Source of the DNA: an uncultured Rhodospirillaceae bacterium
GTDB taxonomy: Bacteria > Pseudomonadota > Alphaproteobacteria > Azospirillales > Azospirillaceae
DNA: 64,000 nucleotides
NCBI GenBank assembly: GCA_937927415.1
Contig: CALBDS010000032.1
Coordinates: 62,001-126,000 of the forward strand
Reading direction: 5' to 3'
Position numbers and translations under genes: made by a program
Notes under the pieces: model-generated
Database searches by the model: none
What the model was told of the DNA's origin: nothing
The model's input: the letters and a program-made list of their open reading frames with translations, nothing else
Part shown: positions 1-11,202 of the stretch, piece by piece
How positions within the stretch are numbered: position 1 is the stretch's first letter
Layout: the number at the start of each line of letters is the position of its first letter

Positions 1-1
1 C

Positions 2-1288
<1,287 letters not shown>

Positions 1289-1291
1289 GGC

Positions 1292-1312
1292 AAAGGGGGC
1301 ATTGCCCCCTTT
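1292..1312 (+). terminator. Stem-loop after pnp
   Basis: Perfect 9-bp stem (AAAGGGGGC / GCCCCCTTT) with an ATT loop, three bases after the pnp stop. The end of the stem carries T residues but no long U tract follows, so it may act as a terminator or as a 3'-end stabiliser. Confidence 0.6.
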
Positions 1313-1321
1313 GATCCCTCA

Positions 1322-1407
1322 CCAGGGGCCACCGGCCCCTGGACCCCATCGATGGGATGCAAGGGCCGTCGGCCCTTGCTGGGGGCGCCGGGGGCAAAGC
1401 CCCTGGC
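1322..1407. repeat. REP-like hairpin cluster, copy 1
   Basis: Three back-to-back hairpins between convergent genes: CCAGGGGCC/GGCCCCTGG (1322-1342), CAAGGGCC/GGCCCTTG (1360-1378) and a GGGGGC-type stem near 1390-1405. The block 1356-1407 matches 39776-39828 with few differences, so it belongs to a dispersed repeat family of this genome. Confidence 0.6.
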
Positions 1408-1411
1408 TGGG

Positions 1412-2488
1412 TTAATCCCTATAGTGATGCTTCCGACCGCGGAAATCCGCCGCCTCCCACCCGTCGTCCGTTGCCGTGATCCACTCCGCCGCCGCGGGTG
1501 CCTTGCCGTGGCCGCCGGGGATATCCAGGACATAGGTGGGCTGACACAGCCCCGAGATCGTTCCGCGTAGGGAACGAACCAGCGCGCGCCCCTCGTCGAG
1601 CGTGGGGCGGAAATGGCTGGTGCCGGGGGCCATATCGGGATGGTGCAGGTAATAGGGCTTCACCCGATGCCGCACCAGGGCGCGGAACAGGTTTCCCAGC
1701 GCCTCCGCCGTGTCGTTGATCCCTTTGAGCAGCACCGTCTGGCTCACCAGCGGAATGCCGGCGTCGGCCAGCCGGGCCAGGGCGCCCGTGCTCTCGGGCG
1801 TCAGTTCATCGGCGTGGTTCACATGCACCGCCACCCAGGTGGCAAGGCCGGGCGCGCGCAGGGCGTCCACCAGTTCCGGCGTCACCCGCGCCGGATCGGC
1901 CATGGGCACCCGGCTGTGGAAGCGCACCACCCCCACATGCTCCATCGCGGCCAGCGCCTGCACGATCTCCGTCACACGGCGGGGGGTGAGCAGGAAGGGA
2001 TCGCCGCCGGTGACCACCACCTCCCACACTTCGGGATGTTCCCGCACGTACGCCAGGGCGGCGGCGAGTTCATCCGGCGACAGGGCGTCGCCGCCGGGGC
2101 CGACCATCTCCCGCCGGAAGCAGAATCGGCAATAAACCGCACAGGCATGCAGTGGTTTCAGCAACACCCGGTCGGGATAGCGGTGGACGATGCCCTTGAC
2201 GGGGGAGTGTACGTCATCCCCGATGGGGTCGCCGTTCTCGCCGGGGGCGGTGTACGCCTCTTCCGCGGTGGGGATGTACTGGGCGTACACCGGGCCGCCG
2301 GGCGCCTGGACCGCCTGTTCCAGCACGTACGGGGTGAGGGACACCGCGTAGCGGCGGGTCACGGCCTCCACCGCGGCGGCGTCGTCGGGCGACAGCAGCC
2401 CGGCGGCGGCCAGATCGGCGGTGCTGCGGGCAGGCTTCACCGGAACATCACTGGCGCAAACCGCGGCTTTGGGCAAAATAGGGGTCAT
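1412..2488 (-). CDS. KamA/EpmB-type lysine 2,3-aminomutase family radical SAM protein
   Basis: 358-residue radical SAM enzyme of the lysine 2,3-aminomutase family. The iron-sulfur cluster motif C116-AVY-C120-RF-C123 is intact, followed by a TGGDPF motif, the HSRVP segment and a C-terminal YVLDIPGGHGK motif typical of KamA proteins. The length and the short C terminus resemble the EpmB-like branch that makes beta-lysine for EF-P modification, but neither efp nor epmA is present here, so the substrate is inferred only. The start is ATG at 2488; an upstream in-frame extension would run into the divergent gene at 2548. The 59-bp gap between the two must hold both promoters. Confidence 0.88.
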   Translation of the reverse strand: MTPILPKAAVCASDVPVKPARSTADLAAAGLLSPDDAAAVEAVTRRYAVSLTPYVLEQAVQAPGGPVYAQYIPTAEEAYTAPGENGDPIGDDVHSPVKGIVHRYPDRVLLKPLHACAVYCRFCFRREMVGPGGDALSPDELAAALAYVREHPEVWEVVVTGGDPFLLTPRRVTEIVQALAAMEHVGVVRFHSRVPMADPARVTPELVDALRAPGLATWVAVHVNHADELTPESTGALARLADAGIPLVSQTVLLKGINDTAEALGNLFRALVRHRVKPYYLHHPDMAPGTSHFRPTLDEGRALVRSLRGTISGLCQPTYVLDIPGGHGKAPAAAEWITATDDGWEAADFRGRKHHYRD

Positions 2489-2547
2489 CGTCTCGATGGG
2501 GGTTGGTCGGTCCCGTTCTCTGGCCCGTTCATATAGGGGGAAAGCCG

Positions 2548-3288
2548 ATGCTGTCGATGATTCCACGTCTGATCGGTCACCGGGGGGCGAAGGAATCCGC
2601 GCCGGAAAACACCCTCGCCTCGATCCGGGAGGCGGCGGCCCAGGGCGCGCCGTGGATCGAATTCGACGTCATGCTGACCCGCGACGGTGCGGCGGTGGTG
2701 ATTCACGACGACACGCTCGACCGCACCACCAATGGCCGCGGCCCGATGAACGCCATCGACCGGGAGGATCTGCGCCGTCTGGACGCCGGGTCGTGGTTCG
2801 ATTCGCGCTTCGCCGGCGAACGGGTTCCCGACTTCACCGAGGCGCTGGATCTGGCCCAATCCCTTGGCCTCGGCATCAATGTGGAAATCAAGCCCTTCCC
2901 CGGACAGGAGGTGGCGACGGCGGAAACTATCGTTTCGATCCTGCAACGGCATTGGCCTGACAACGCCCGGCTTTTGGTGTCCAGCTTCGAGGTGCCCAGC
3001 CTGGACACCGTGCGCCGTCTGGCGCCGGCCCTGCCACTGGGCTATCTGCTGTGGGATCCCCCCGCCGACTGGGCCGGGATCGCCGACCGGCTGCGTGCCG
3101 ACACCTTGAATGTGGATCAGGAACGCCAGACCGCTGACACCGTGGCCGCGTACCGGGCGACCGGGCGCCCGGTGCTGGCCTACACCGTCAACGATGCGGA
3201 ACGGGCGGCAGACCTGTTCGCGTGGGGTGTCAGTGCGGTCTTTACCGATGCGCCGGGCCGTCTGGGCCGGGAATTGGGGGTGTTGTGA
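2548..3288 (+). CDS. ugpQ: Glycerophosphodiester phosphodiesterase
   Basis: 246-residue GDPD-family enzyme that cleaves deacylated phospholipid diesters to glycerol-3-phosphate and an alcohol. The active-site set is visible: H11-R12, E38 and D40 (IEFDV), and H53 (VVIHDDTLDRTTNG). No signal peptide is seen, so a cytosolic UgpQ-type enzyme is likely. The ATG at 2548 is preceded by AGGGGGAA at a proper distance; a longer start at 2503 would overlap the divergent gene's promoter. No ugp transporter genes are adjacent. Confidence 0.9.
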   Translation: MLSMIPRLIGHRGAKESAPENTLASIREAAAQGAPWIEFDVMLTRDGAAVVIHDDTLDRTTNGRGPMNAIDREDLRRLDAGSWFDSRFAGERVPDFTEALDLAQSLGLGINVEIKPFPGQEVATAETIVSILQRHWPDNARLLVSSFEVPSLDTVRRLAPALPLGYLLWDPPADWAGIADRLRADTLNVDQERQTADTVAAYRATGRPVLAYTVNDAERAADLFAWGVSAVFTDAPGRLGRELGVL

Positions 3289-3502
3289 CGGTTCCGTGTC
3301 GCAGCCCATGCAAATCCACTCGAAGGATGGCGCGAATACACTTATATATGGCCCGTCAGGAGCGGAACATCGGAGCTGGCGGGGATGCCCGGCGGCGCCT
3401 TTCTTTGCATCCCGCTTCCCGGCACATCCGTCTTGTGGGGCAGCCGTCAGCCGGCTCCGCCCTCTTGTGTGAAACACGGTCGATTTGGGGTTGGAGGGTT
3501 CG

Positions 3503-4900
<1,398 letters not shown>

Positions 4901-5042
4901 CCGGGGCGGGCGGGGAATGCGTTGCGCGTGTTCCCCGCGGTCCCTTGTCGGCTGTCTGGTTTCGTTCTAAATTGTCTTTTTGCGACCCGTTGTCGCAGGC
5001 TGTTCCGGTTTTTCCCCCTGGTGCAGCCGGACACAGCAGCCG

Positions 5043-5492
5043 ATGATGGACGCCATGACCGGAAACCGCCCTTACAAGCGCGCGCTCGACCGTCTGCACG
5101 CTGCCGGTTTGCGCCCCACCCGCCAGCGTCTGGGACTGGCCCGCCTGCTGTTCGATGCGGGCGACCGCCACGTCACCGCCGAACAGCTTCATGACGAAGC
5201 CATGCAGGCCAGCCTGCGGGTGTCGCTGGCGACCGTCTACAACACGTTGAATCAGTTCACCGACGCCGGCCTGCTGCGCGAAGTGGTGGTGGAGGCGGGG
5301 AAGTCGTATTTCGACACCAACACGTCGGACCATCATCATTTCTTCCTGGAAGAAACCGGGCATCTGGCCGATATCCCCGGCGATGCGCTGGTGGTCAGCA
5401 ATCTGCCGGCCCCGCCGCCCGGCACCGCGGTGGCGCGTGTCGATGTGATCGTCCGCCTGGCCCCGGCGCCGGCCGGCCCCGGTTCGGCGTGA
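5043..5492 (+). CDS. irr: Irr-type Fur family transcriptional regulator
   Basis: 149-residue Fur superfamily regulator. The N-terminal winged helix is clear (GLRPTRQRLGLARLLF, then VSLATVYNTLNQFTDAGLL). The C-terminal region YFDTNTSDHHHFFLEETG, with its HHH run, is the pattern of Irr, the heme-responsive iron regulator of alphaproteobacteria, and differs from Fur, Zur and PerR. ATG 5043 is chosen because the domain begins there; ATG at 5055 is possible. A perfect Irr-box palindrome lies 22 bp downstream, ahead of rubrerythrin, supporting the identity. A half-site TTCTAAA at 4965-4971 hints at possible autoregulation. Confidence 0.9.
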   Translation: MMDAMTGNRPYKRALDRLHAAGLRPTRQRLGLARLLFDAGDRHVTAEQLHDEAMQASLRVSLATVYNTLNQFTDAGLLREVVVEAGKSYFDTNTSDHHHFFLEETGHLADIPGDALVVSNLPAPPPGTAVARVDVIVRLAPAPAGPGSA

Positions 5493-5513
5493 GCGCGCAC
5501 GGAATCGGCTAAA

Positions 5514-5530
5514 TTTAGAAGACTTCTAAA
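5514..5530. promoter_or_regulatory. Iron control element (Irr box)
   Basis: Perfect 7-3-7 palindrome TTTAGAA-GAC-TTCTAAA, matching the alphaproteobacterial Irr box (ICE) as generally described. It sits between irr and the rubrerythrin start at 5641, so Irr most likely controls the rubrerythrin transcript. The surrounding sequence is much more AT-rich than the average here. Confidence 0.82.
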
Positions 5531-5640
5531 ACTTGACCGTGCCAACAATTGGTGCGATAAAGCGTGTCCACGCCTGCCCGTGAAGGGAAGACCGGATCCA
5601 AGACCACCGGGCATGGGATCACCTCACGGAGGGAAGCACC

Positions 5641-6060
5641 ATGACTGCGCTGAAGGGGTCGAAGACCGAAGAGAACCTCAAGGCGGCCTTCGCCGGGGAA
5701 AGTCAGGCCAACCGCCGTTACCTCTATTTCGCCCAGAAGGCGGATGTGGAAGGGTACAACGACATCGCGGCGGTGTTCCGTTCGACGGCGGAGGGGGAAA
5801 CCGGCCACGCCCACGGCCATCTGGAATTCCTGGAAGAGGTGGGCGACCCCACCACCGGCCTGCCCATCGGCGAAACCGCCCTGAACCTGAAGGCGGCGAT
5901 TGCCGGGGAAACCCATGAATACACCGACATGTATCCCAGCATGGCCCGCACCGCGCGCGAAGAGGGCTTCGACGAGGTGGCCGACTGGTTCGAGACGCTG
6001 GCGAAAGCGGAACGATCCCACGCCGGGCGCTTCCAGAAGGCTTTGGACCAGATATCCTGA
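5641..6060 (+). CDS. Rubrerythrin (ferritin-like di-iron domain only)
   Basis: 139-residue rubrerythrin-type four-helix-bundle protein, expected to reduce hydrogen peroxide or act in iron and oxidative-stress handling in the cytosol. Di-iron ligand candidates are E20, E53 with H56, E90 and E93, and E124 with H127; the two halves repeat each other (LKAAFAGES and LKAAIAGET). The usual C-terminal rubredoxin domain is absent, so an external electron donor is needed. ATG 5641 follows GGAGGGAAGC. An Irr box lies 111 bp upstream. DUF3501 follows after 21 bp, so the two are probably co-transcribed. Confidence 0.93.
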   Translation: MTALKGSKTEENLKAAFAGESQANRRYLYFAQKADVEGYNDIAAVFRSTAEGETGHAHGHLEFLEEVGDPTTGLPIGETALNLKAAIAGETHEYTDMYPSMARTAREEGFDEVADWFETLAKAERSHAGRFQKALDQIS

Positions 6061-6081
6061 TCCCGCTGTGGGCCGTCCGGC

Positions 6082-6690
6082 ATGACCCCGCGGAAAACCG
6101 AAATCACCCGCGACGATATCCTGCCCATGGAGGTTTATGGCCGGGAGCGGGTGGAGCGCCGCCGCGCCCTGGTGGCGATGAAACGGGACCGGCGGGTTCC
6201 GGTCGGCCCCTACGCCATGTTCCTGTTCGAGAACTACGCCACCATGTGGCAGCAGATCCACGAGATGCTGTTCATCGAACGGGGCGGGGAGGCGCAGATC
6301 GAGGGCGAATTGTCCGCCTACAACCCTCTGATCCCCCAAGGGCGGGAACTGGTGGCGACGGTGATGTTCGAGATTGCTGCCCCTGCCCTTCGCCAGCGGA
6401 TGCTGAGCCGTCTGAGCGGCATCGAGCGTCACATGGAACTGCGGGTCGGTCCCCACCGTATTGCGGGCCGCCCCGAGGACGACGCGGAACGCACCACGGC
6501 GGACGGAAAGACATCGGCCGTCCATTTCATCCATTTTGATTTCACGGACGCGCAGGTCGCCGCCTTCCACAACCCCGCGGTGCCGGCTCTGGTGGCTCTG
6601 ACCCATCCCGACTACAGCCACATGGCCGAGATTTCCCCCGCCGTGCGGGCATCGCTGTGCGGGGATTTTTCACCAACGCCTTTGTTCTGA
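6082..6690 (+). CDS. DUF3501 family protein
   Basis: 202-residue protein of the DUF3501 family, a proteobacterial family of unknown biochemistry that tends to be encoded with rubrerythrin. Characteristic stretches are [12 protein letters not shown] at the N terminus, [18 protein letters not shown] and [15 protein letters not shown]. No signal peptide, membrane segment or cysteine cluster is seen. The 21-bp gap to rubrerythrin and the upstream Irr box suggest iron- or peroxide-linked expression. Function is unknown. Confidence 0.85.
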   Translation: MTPRKTEITRDDILPMEVYGRERVERRRALVAMKRDRRVPVGPYAMFLFENYATMWQQIHEMLFIERGGEAQIEGELSAYNPLIPQGRELVATVMFEIAAPALRQRMLSRLSGIERHMELRVGPHRIAGRPEDDAERTTADGKTSAVHFIHFDFTDAQVAAFHNPAVPALVALTHPDYSHMAEISPAVRASLCGDFSPTPLF

Positions 6691-6704
6691 GAGCCTTTAT
6701 CCCC

Positions 6705-7394
6705 ATGTCCATGTCGCTCGTTCGGAAGATTATTGCTGGCGATACATGCCGTTACACGCGGTTTCACGATGAGAAGGGGAACTTCCTCGATCGTGACGAA
6801 TGGGGGCAGGCGCCGGTCGCCCTTTACCGCTGCCTGCGGCGAAAGCTGACGGGACGGGTGCCGGTCGAGCCATGGTGGACCGCCGGTGTCATCCGCCGGG
6901 TCAGCGGACTTTTGACCCCCAACGCCTCGGTGATCGAGTTCGGGTCCGGTCTTTCGACGATCTGGCTGGCCCGGCGTTGTTCCAGCCTGCTGTCCGTCGA
7001 GCATCAGCCGTCGTGGCACCAGACCGTCACCGCCATGATCGCCGAACACGGCCTGTCCAATGTGCGGCTGGAACTGCGCCCGCGGGAAACCTATCCCGAT
7101 TGCCGGGATATCCCCGACCGATCCATTGATTTTGCCGTGATTGATGGGGAGCGCCGCGCGCCGTGCCTGCGTGCGGTCTGGCCGAAGATGAAGCCGGGGG
7201 GCTGGGTCTATCTCGATAACTCCGACAAGGATATGACCGCGGCTCCCGATGGGGAAAATCTGCGGTCGGCGGAAGCGTTCCTGCGGGAACACTGCGCGCC
7301 CGAAGACATCGAATGCTATACCGGCTTCACCATCAATTCCTTCAACACCCACCAGGGGATGCTGTGCCGGGTCCGGCCCGGCTCCGAGGGGTGA
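6705..7394 (+). CDS. Class I SAM-dependent methyltransferase-like protein
   Basis: 229-residue Rossmann-type protein. SAM-binding motif I reads VIEFGSGLSTIWLARR, followed by an acidic strand end (LLSVEHQ), the DFAVIDGERR segment and MKPGGWVYLDNSD as post-motif. It resembles small-molecule or sugar methyltransferases, but the substrate cannot be named. The start is taken at ATG 6705, 14 bp after the DUF3501 stop; an in-frame ATG at 6711 is alternative. It may share the rubrerythrin-DUF3501 transcript. Directly after it begins the hairpin array at 7412. Confidence 0.75.
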   Translation: MSMSLVRKIIAGDTCRYTRFHDEKGNFLDRDEWGQAPVALYRCLRRKLTGRVPVEPWWTAGVIRRVSGLLTPNASVIEFGSGLSTIWLARRCSSLLSVEHQPSWHQTVTAMIAEHGLSNVRLELRPRETYPDCRDIPDRSIDFAVIDGERRAPCLRAVWPKMKPGGWVYLDNSDKDMTAAPDGENLRSAEAFLREHCAPEDIECYTGFTINSFNTHQGMLCRVRPGSEG

Positions 7395-7411
7395 TGGTTG
7401 GGGACCCGTGA

Positions 7412-7619
7412 TACCGTCGGGCGTCAGTCTTGACTGACGCCCGACGGTAAGGGCCGCGACCGCGGCCCCGTGGGCACATGCCCACGAAGGCAAGCGGCCG
7501 GATGGCCGCGCCCGCCGTCTGAGGGCGGGCGTAAAGCCTGATGGGTCAGGCTTTACGCTGGATGGTATGATGCCCTTTGGGCATGATGCGAAAAGGGCGG
7601 CCCGTGAGGGCCGCCCTTT
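7412..7619. repeat. Tandem array of eight unrelated hairpins between convergent genes
   Basis: Eight inverted repeats tile 208 bp almost without gaps: 7412-7449 (perfect 18-bp stem, TT loop), 7451-7468 (8 bp), 7470-7485 (7 bp), 7494-7509 (6 bp), 7510-7530 (7 bp), 7531-7556 (11 bp, GTAAAGCCTGA stem), 7570-7584 (6 bp, TTT loop) and 7592-7619 (perfect 12 bp, AAAGGGCGGCCC stem). The stems differ in sequence, so this is not a simple tandem repeat. The last hairpin has A and T ends and can serve as a bidirectional terminator for the methyltransferase gene and hemY. Confidence 0.85.
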
Positions 7620-7653
7620 CGTCGTTTGAGCCTGTGGAAAGACACTGCGGGCG

Positions 7654-9006
7654 TCAGGTCCGCGCCGCCTCCACCGGAACCGGCAGCGCCACGGCCCCGT
7701 CGGGAACCGTGTGCACGGCCACCTGGGGCGTCTTCCATTCCAGCGTGTCGAAGGCGCCGCAGTGGCCGCACAGGCCCGTCCAGTCGTGGCTGACAGCACC
7801 GCAGGGGCGGCAGGTCCAGGCGGGGTCGGCGGGGGCATCGGCGGCCTTGGCCAGCCACGCGGACGCCGCGTCCTCGTTGCTGTGCTCGGCCCGCTCCAAT
7901 TCCGCCAGCAGGCGGTAGATGCGGGGCGACGGCTGGAGTTCCAGGGCGCGGGTCAGGTGGGCGCGGGCCTCGCTCCACGTCTGGGCGTCCAGGGCGGCGC
8001 GGGCCATGGCCACATGCCCTTCCACATTGCCCTGGCTGAGCCGGGTCAGATTCTCGAAGGTCTTCAGCCGGGTCACGGCGTCGTACCGTTCCAGAAGCTG
8101 GCGGTAGGCATCGGCCAGTTCGGGGTGGGGCTGGAGCTTCCACGCCTTTTCCACCACGCGGGTGGCCTTGCGGGTCTTGCCGGCCAGATGAAGCTGGCGG
8201 GCGTAGCGGGCCGCGGCGGGGGCGAAGGCGGGCGCCAGCTCAAAGGCCGTCTGGGCGTGGTAGAGGGACGAATCGGCCCGTCCCCGCCGTTCGGCGTCGA
8301 AGCTGCGCTCCAGCAGCAGGGCGGCGCGGTGCTGGCGGGCCTCCTCCGCCGGAATCGCACCGGCGCGGACCGCGGCCTGGAGCGTGCGCTCCGCCGCCGC
8401 CCATTCACCGGCGCGGGCTTCCAGATCGTAAAGGGTGGTCAGCACCCACGGCGTGGTCGGCTGAAGCTGCTGGGCGCGGCGGGCGAGGTTCAGCGCGTCC
8501 ACCTTGTCGCCGTTCTTGATCGCCATCATCAGCAGCCCGCGGACGCCGAGGAAGGCGGTTTCCGGCTGGTCGAGCATGGCGGTGAAATATTCCCGCGCGC
8601 CGCGCTCGTCGCCGGTCAACTGGGCGGCCTGGGCCGACAGCAGCATGGTCAAGGGCGGTTCGTGCAGCAGTTCGTCGGCCTTGCGGGCCATGCGCCGGGC
8701 GGTCTGGGGATCGCCGGCGGCCACCGCCACCAGCCCCTGGGTCAGGGCGCGGTAGCCCTTTTCCCGGCGGCGGGACCGGCTGTAACCGGCCAGGGTGGAC
8801 GGGGCGTAACGGATCGCCCGGTACAGGCGGTACAGGATCGCCGCGGCCCCCAGCGCCACCACCGTCACCAGGACGGCCATGGCGACGGAGGTGTTCACGA
8901 CGAAGCCTTCCCATTCGATGGTCAGGGTGCCGGGACGTTCGGCGAGCCAGATGGCGATGGCAATGACCACCGCCACCTTGGCCATGAACCACAGGGCGCG
9001 GATCAT
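7654..9006 (-). CDS. hemY: HemY-type membrane TPR protein with C-terminal zinc ribbon
   Basis: 450-residue HemY protein (the Gram-negative TPR type, not protoporphyrinogen oxidase). Two membrane segments lie near residues 8-24 and 38-62, then a long TPR-like helical array that includes SLYHAQTAFELAP and LTRALELQP. The C terminus holds two CxxC pairs, C399/C402 and C413/C416, in a W-flanked arrangement resembling a zinc ribbon or rubredoxin knuckle. Its ATG overlaps the stop of the upstream gene (ATGA), so it is translationally coupled as the last gene of the heme operon. Its molecular role in heme synthesis is not settled. Confidence 0.92.
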   Translation of the reverse strand: MIRALWFMAKVAVVIAIAIWLAERPGTLTIEWEGFVVNTSVAMAVLVTVVALGAAAILYRLYRAIRYAPSTLAGYSRSRRREKGYRALTQGLVAVAAGDPQTARRMARKADELLHEPPLTMLLSAQAAQLTGDERGAREYFTAMLDQPETAFLGVRGLLMMAIKNGDKVDALNLARRAQQLQPTTPWVLTTLYDLEARAGEWAAAERTLQAAVRAGAIPAEEARQHRAALLLERSFDAERRGRADSSLYHAQTAFELAPAFAPAAARYARQLHLAGKTRKATRVVEKAWKLQPHPELADAYRQLLERYDAVTRLKTFENLTRLSQGNVEGHVAMARAALDAQTWSEARAHLTRALELQPSPRIYRLLAELERAEHSNEDAASAWLAKAADAPADPAWTCRPCGAVSHDWTGLCGHCGAFDTLEWKTPQVAVHTVPDGAVALPVPVEAART

Positions 9007-11066
9007 TGGGCCACCGCCTGGCCCTTGGCGGCCGCGTTGAGAAGGGCGATGGAGCGGTCGGTCAGGGTCTTGCCGGCGGCGTCGGCGCCCAGACGGGCCT
9101 TGGCGTCGGCCAGCCAGCCGGCGGCGGCCTGGGCGGCGGGGCCGGTCAGGGCCGACAGTTCGCTGACCGCACCCGTCAGGTTCCCCTGGCGGACGGCGGC
9201 TTCGGCGCGGGCGGTCACGGCTTCGGCGGTGTCGCCGACGATGCCGCCGCCCTGGCGGCGGACGGTGACCAGGGTGGACAGGGTGCCGGTGACCTGATCG
9301 ACCCAGGTGGCACCGCTGCCCTTGATGTCGGCCTTGACGATCTCATCGGCCAGCGGGCCGAAACGGTCGGCAAGCTGGGTGCGGGTGGGCACGCCCTTGC
9401 CCGCCAGCGGGGCCAGGGTGTCGAGCGCCTGGACCACGGCGGCATCGCTGCCGGCGACGGCGCGGGCGGTCTTCAACTCCGCCTCGAACGGCTGGCCGGT
9501 GGCGACGGTGGCGCTCAACTGACCGGCGGCGAGCACCAGCGACTGGGCCTGAGCCTGGGCGTTGGCGATCTTCTGCACGGTGTCGGCGAGGGAGGCGACC
9601 TCGCCCTTCACGCCCGACACCTCTTGCTGGACCTGTTCGGCGGCCTGGGCGGCGGCACCGGCGGTCTTGGCGGCGGCGGCGACCTGGGCCGGGTCAACGG
9701 CGGGGCGCTGCTCCAGTGCGGCCAGACGCCCGGCGAGGGCGGCCACCTGCGCATCCGCAGCCCCGCCCGAGGGGGCGGCGCTGGTGGTGACGGAGGCGGT
9801 CGGCTGGGCGGCCACCTTCTTTTCCACGGCGTCGAGGCGGGCGGTCAGGGCCGCGGTGTCGCCCGACGGCGCGGCGGCGGCGGGGCGCTGTTCCAGCTTG
9901 CCCACCCGTTCGGCCAGTTGCTGGATCTGGGTGCGCAGGGCGGAATCGGCGGCCGGCGCCGGGGCGGCGGCGGGCTGCGGCCAGCCGGGCACCTTGGGAC
10001 CCCAGAAGGGTTCCGACAGGGCGGCGGCACCGACGATCAGAGCCGCCAGCGACACCACGGTGGCGAAACCGGCGCCGCTGGCCCGCTGCTCCACCACCAC
10101 CGGCGCGGGGGTGTAGGTGGAATAGGAGCTTCCCGCCGGCTTGTCGCCCGGCTTGGATGCCTCCGGCTTCGGCGCATCGCTCTTGGCCGGTTCGCTCTTG
10201 GACGGGGCGGCGGCGGATGCGGCGGGCTTGGTGTCCGCCGGCTTCGCGCCCGCAGGGGCGGCGGCGGCCGGGGTTCCCGGCTTGGGCGTGTCGGCGGGCT
10301 TGGGCGTGCCGGCCACGCTGGTGGGGGCGGCGGGCTTCACCTCGGCCGGCTTGGCCGCGTCGGCGGCCTTGGCCGGGGGCGGGGGCACGGGTTTCGCCGC
10401 TTCCGGCTTGGGCGTGTCGGCGACGCTGACCGGCTTCGCCTCGGCCGGCTTCACATCCGCGGGCTTGGTGCCGGATGCTGCGGGCGGCGGGGTGACCACG
10501 GTCTTGGGCGTGTCGGCGACCGAGGTCGGCGGCACCGGGGTGCCGGTGGGCTTCACCTCGGCGGGTTTCACGATCTCGCCGGGCTTGGGCGTTTCGGCGG
10601 TGCTGACCGGCTTCCCGTCCGCGGGCTTCGGCTCGGCGGCTTTGGCGGCATCAGCCTTCGCGGGTTCGGTCTTCGCGGGTTCGGTCTTGGTGGAATCCGG
10701 CGCCTTGGCGGCAGCCGGCTTTTCCTCGGGCGTCTTCATCGGTGCGGCCTTCCCATCGGCGGCTTTGGCCTCGGTTGCGGAACGGTCTTCGGCGGGGGTG
10801 GCGGCTTCCAGGTCCGCCTCGTCCAGTTTGATCCGGAGCTTTGCGGCGGTCGCGCGCAGATCGGCGTGGCGGGACAGCGGGATGGCGCCCCGCTTCTTCC
10901 AGCCCTGCACCGTCGTGACCGGGGTTTTCAGCTTGTTGGCCATGGGCCGGATGCCGCCGAATCGCTGGATGATGCGCTCGGTGGCGGTCATGGAGGAAGC
11001 GGACCCTTCCGCCGTCTGGGCGTCGGGTTCGGCTTCGGGGGTGTCGGAGCCTGGACGAAAGGTCAT
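9003..11066 (-). CDS. Alphaproteobacterial Mic60/mitofilin homologue with N-terminal HTH-like domain
   Basis: 687-residue membrane protein in the hemD-hemY position where alphaproteobacteria encode their Mic60 (mitofilin) homologue. Residues 29-70 form an HTH-like segment (RFGGIRPMANKLKTP then TTVQGWKKRGAIP). About 80-325 is a low-complexity Ala/Pro/Lys region with repeated TPKP and PAEVKP units. A membrane helix lies near 333-350, followed by a predicted coiled coil (REP: LEQRPA, KLEQRPAAA) and a mitofilin-like C-terminal domain (LADRFGPLADEIVKAD). Mic60 shapes inner-membrane folds and contacts the outer membrane. The start at 11066 has AAGAAGGC upstream; it overlaps hemY by four bases. Confidence 0.85.
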   Translation of the reverse strand: MTFRPGSDTPEAEPDAQTAEGSASSMTATERIIQRFGGIRPMANKLKTPVTTVQGWKKRGAIPLSRHADLRATAAKLRIKLDEADLEAATPAEDRSATEAKAADGKAAPMKTPEEKPAAAKAPDSTKTEPAKTEPAKADAAKAAEPKPADGKPVSTAETPKPGEIVKPAEVKPTGTPVPPTSVADTPKTVVTPPPAASGTKPADVKPAEAKPVSVADTPKPEAAKPVPPPPAKAADAAKPAEVKPAAPTSVAGTPKPADTPKPGTPAAAAPAGAKPADTKPAASAAAPSKSEPAKSDAPKPEASKPGDKPAGSSYSTYTPAPVVVEQRASGAGFATVVSLAALIVGAAALSEPFWGPKVPGWPQPAAAPAPAADSALRTQIQQLAERVGKLEQRPAAAAPSGDTAALTARLDAVEKKVAAQPTASVTTSAAPSGGAADAQVAALAGRLAALEQRPAVDPAQVAAAAKTAGAAAQAAEQVQQEVSGVKGEVASLADTVQKIANAQAQAQSLVLAAGQLSATVATGQPFEAELKTARAVAGSDAAVVQALDTLAPLAGKGVPTRTQLADRFGPLADEIVKADIKGSGATWVDQVTGTLSTLVTVRRQGGGIVGDTAEAVTARAEAAVRQGNLTGAVSELSALTGPAAQAAAGWLADAKARLGADAAGKTLTDRSIALLNAAAKGQAVAQ

Positions 11067-11202
11067 GGAAAGCCTTCTTGGTCGCTTTTCTCGGGTCTGG
11101 AAGCCGGTTGTGTCGGTCGTGACCTTCTTGTTTGCGCGTGTGAACGGTGACAGGCAAAAACGGCCCGCACCGCCGCTCCCGATCCGTCGGACAGCGGATC
11201 TG

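Noticed and set aside
9006..11150. 714-codon plus-strand Gly/Leu-rich frame opposite Mic60
   Set aside because: Mirror of the Ala/Pro/Lys repeats of the true gene, with glycine-rich low complexity and no family features.
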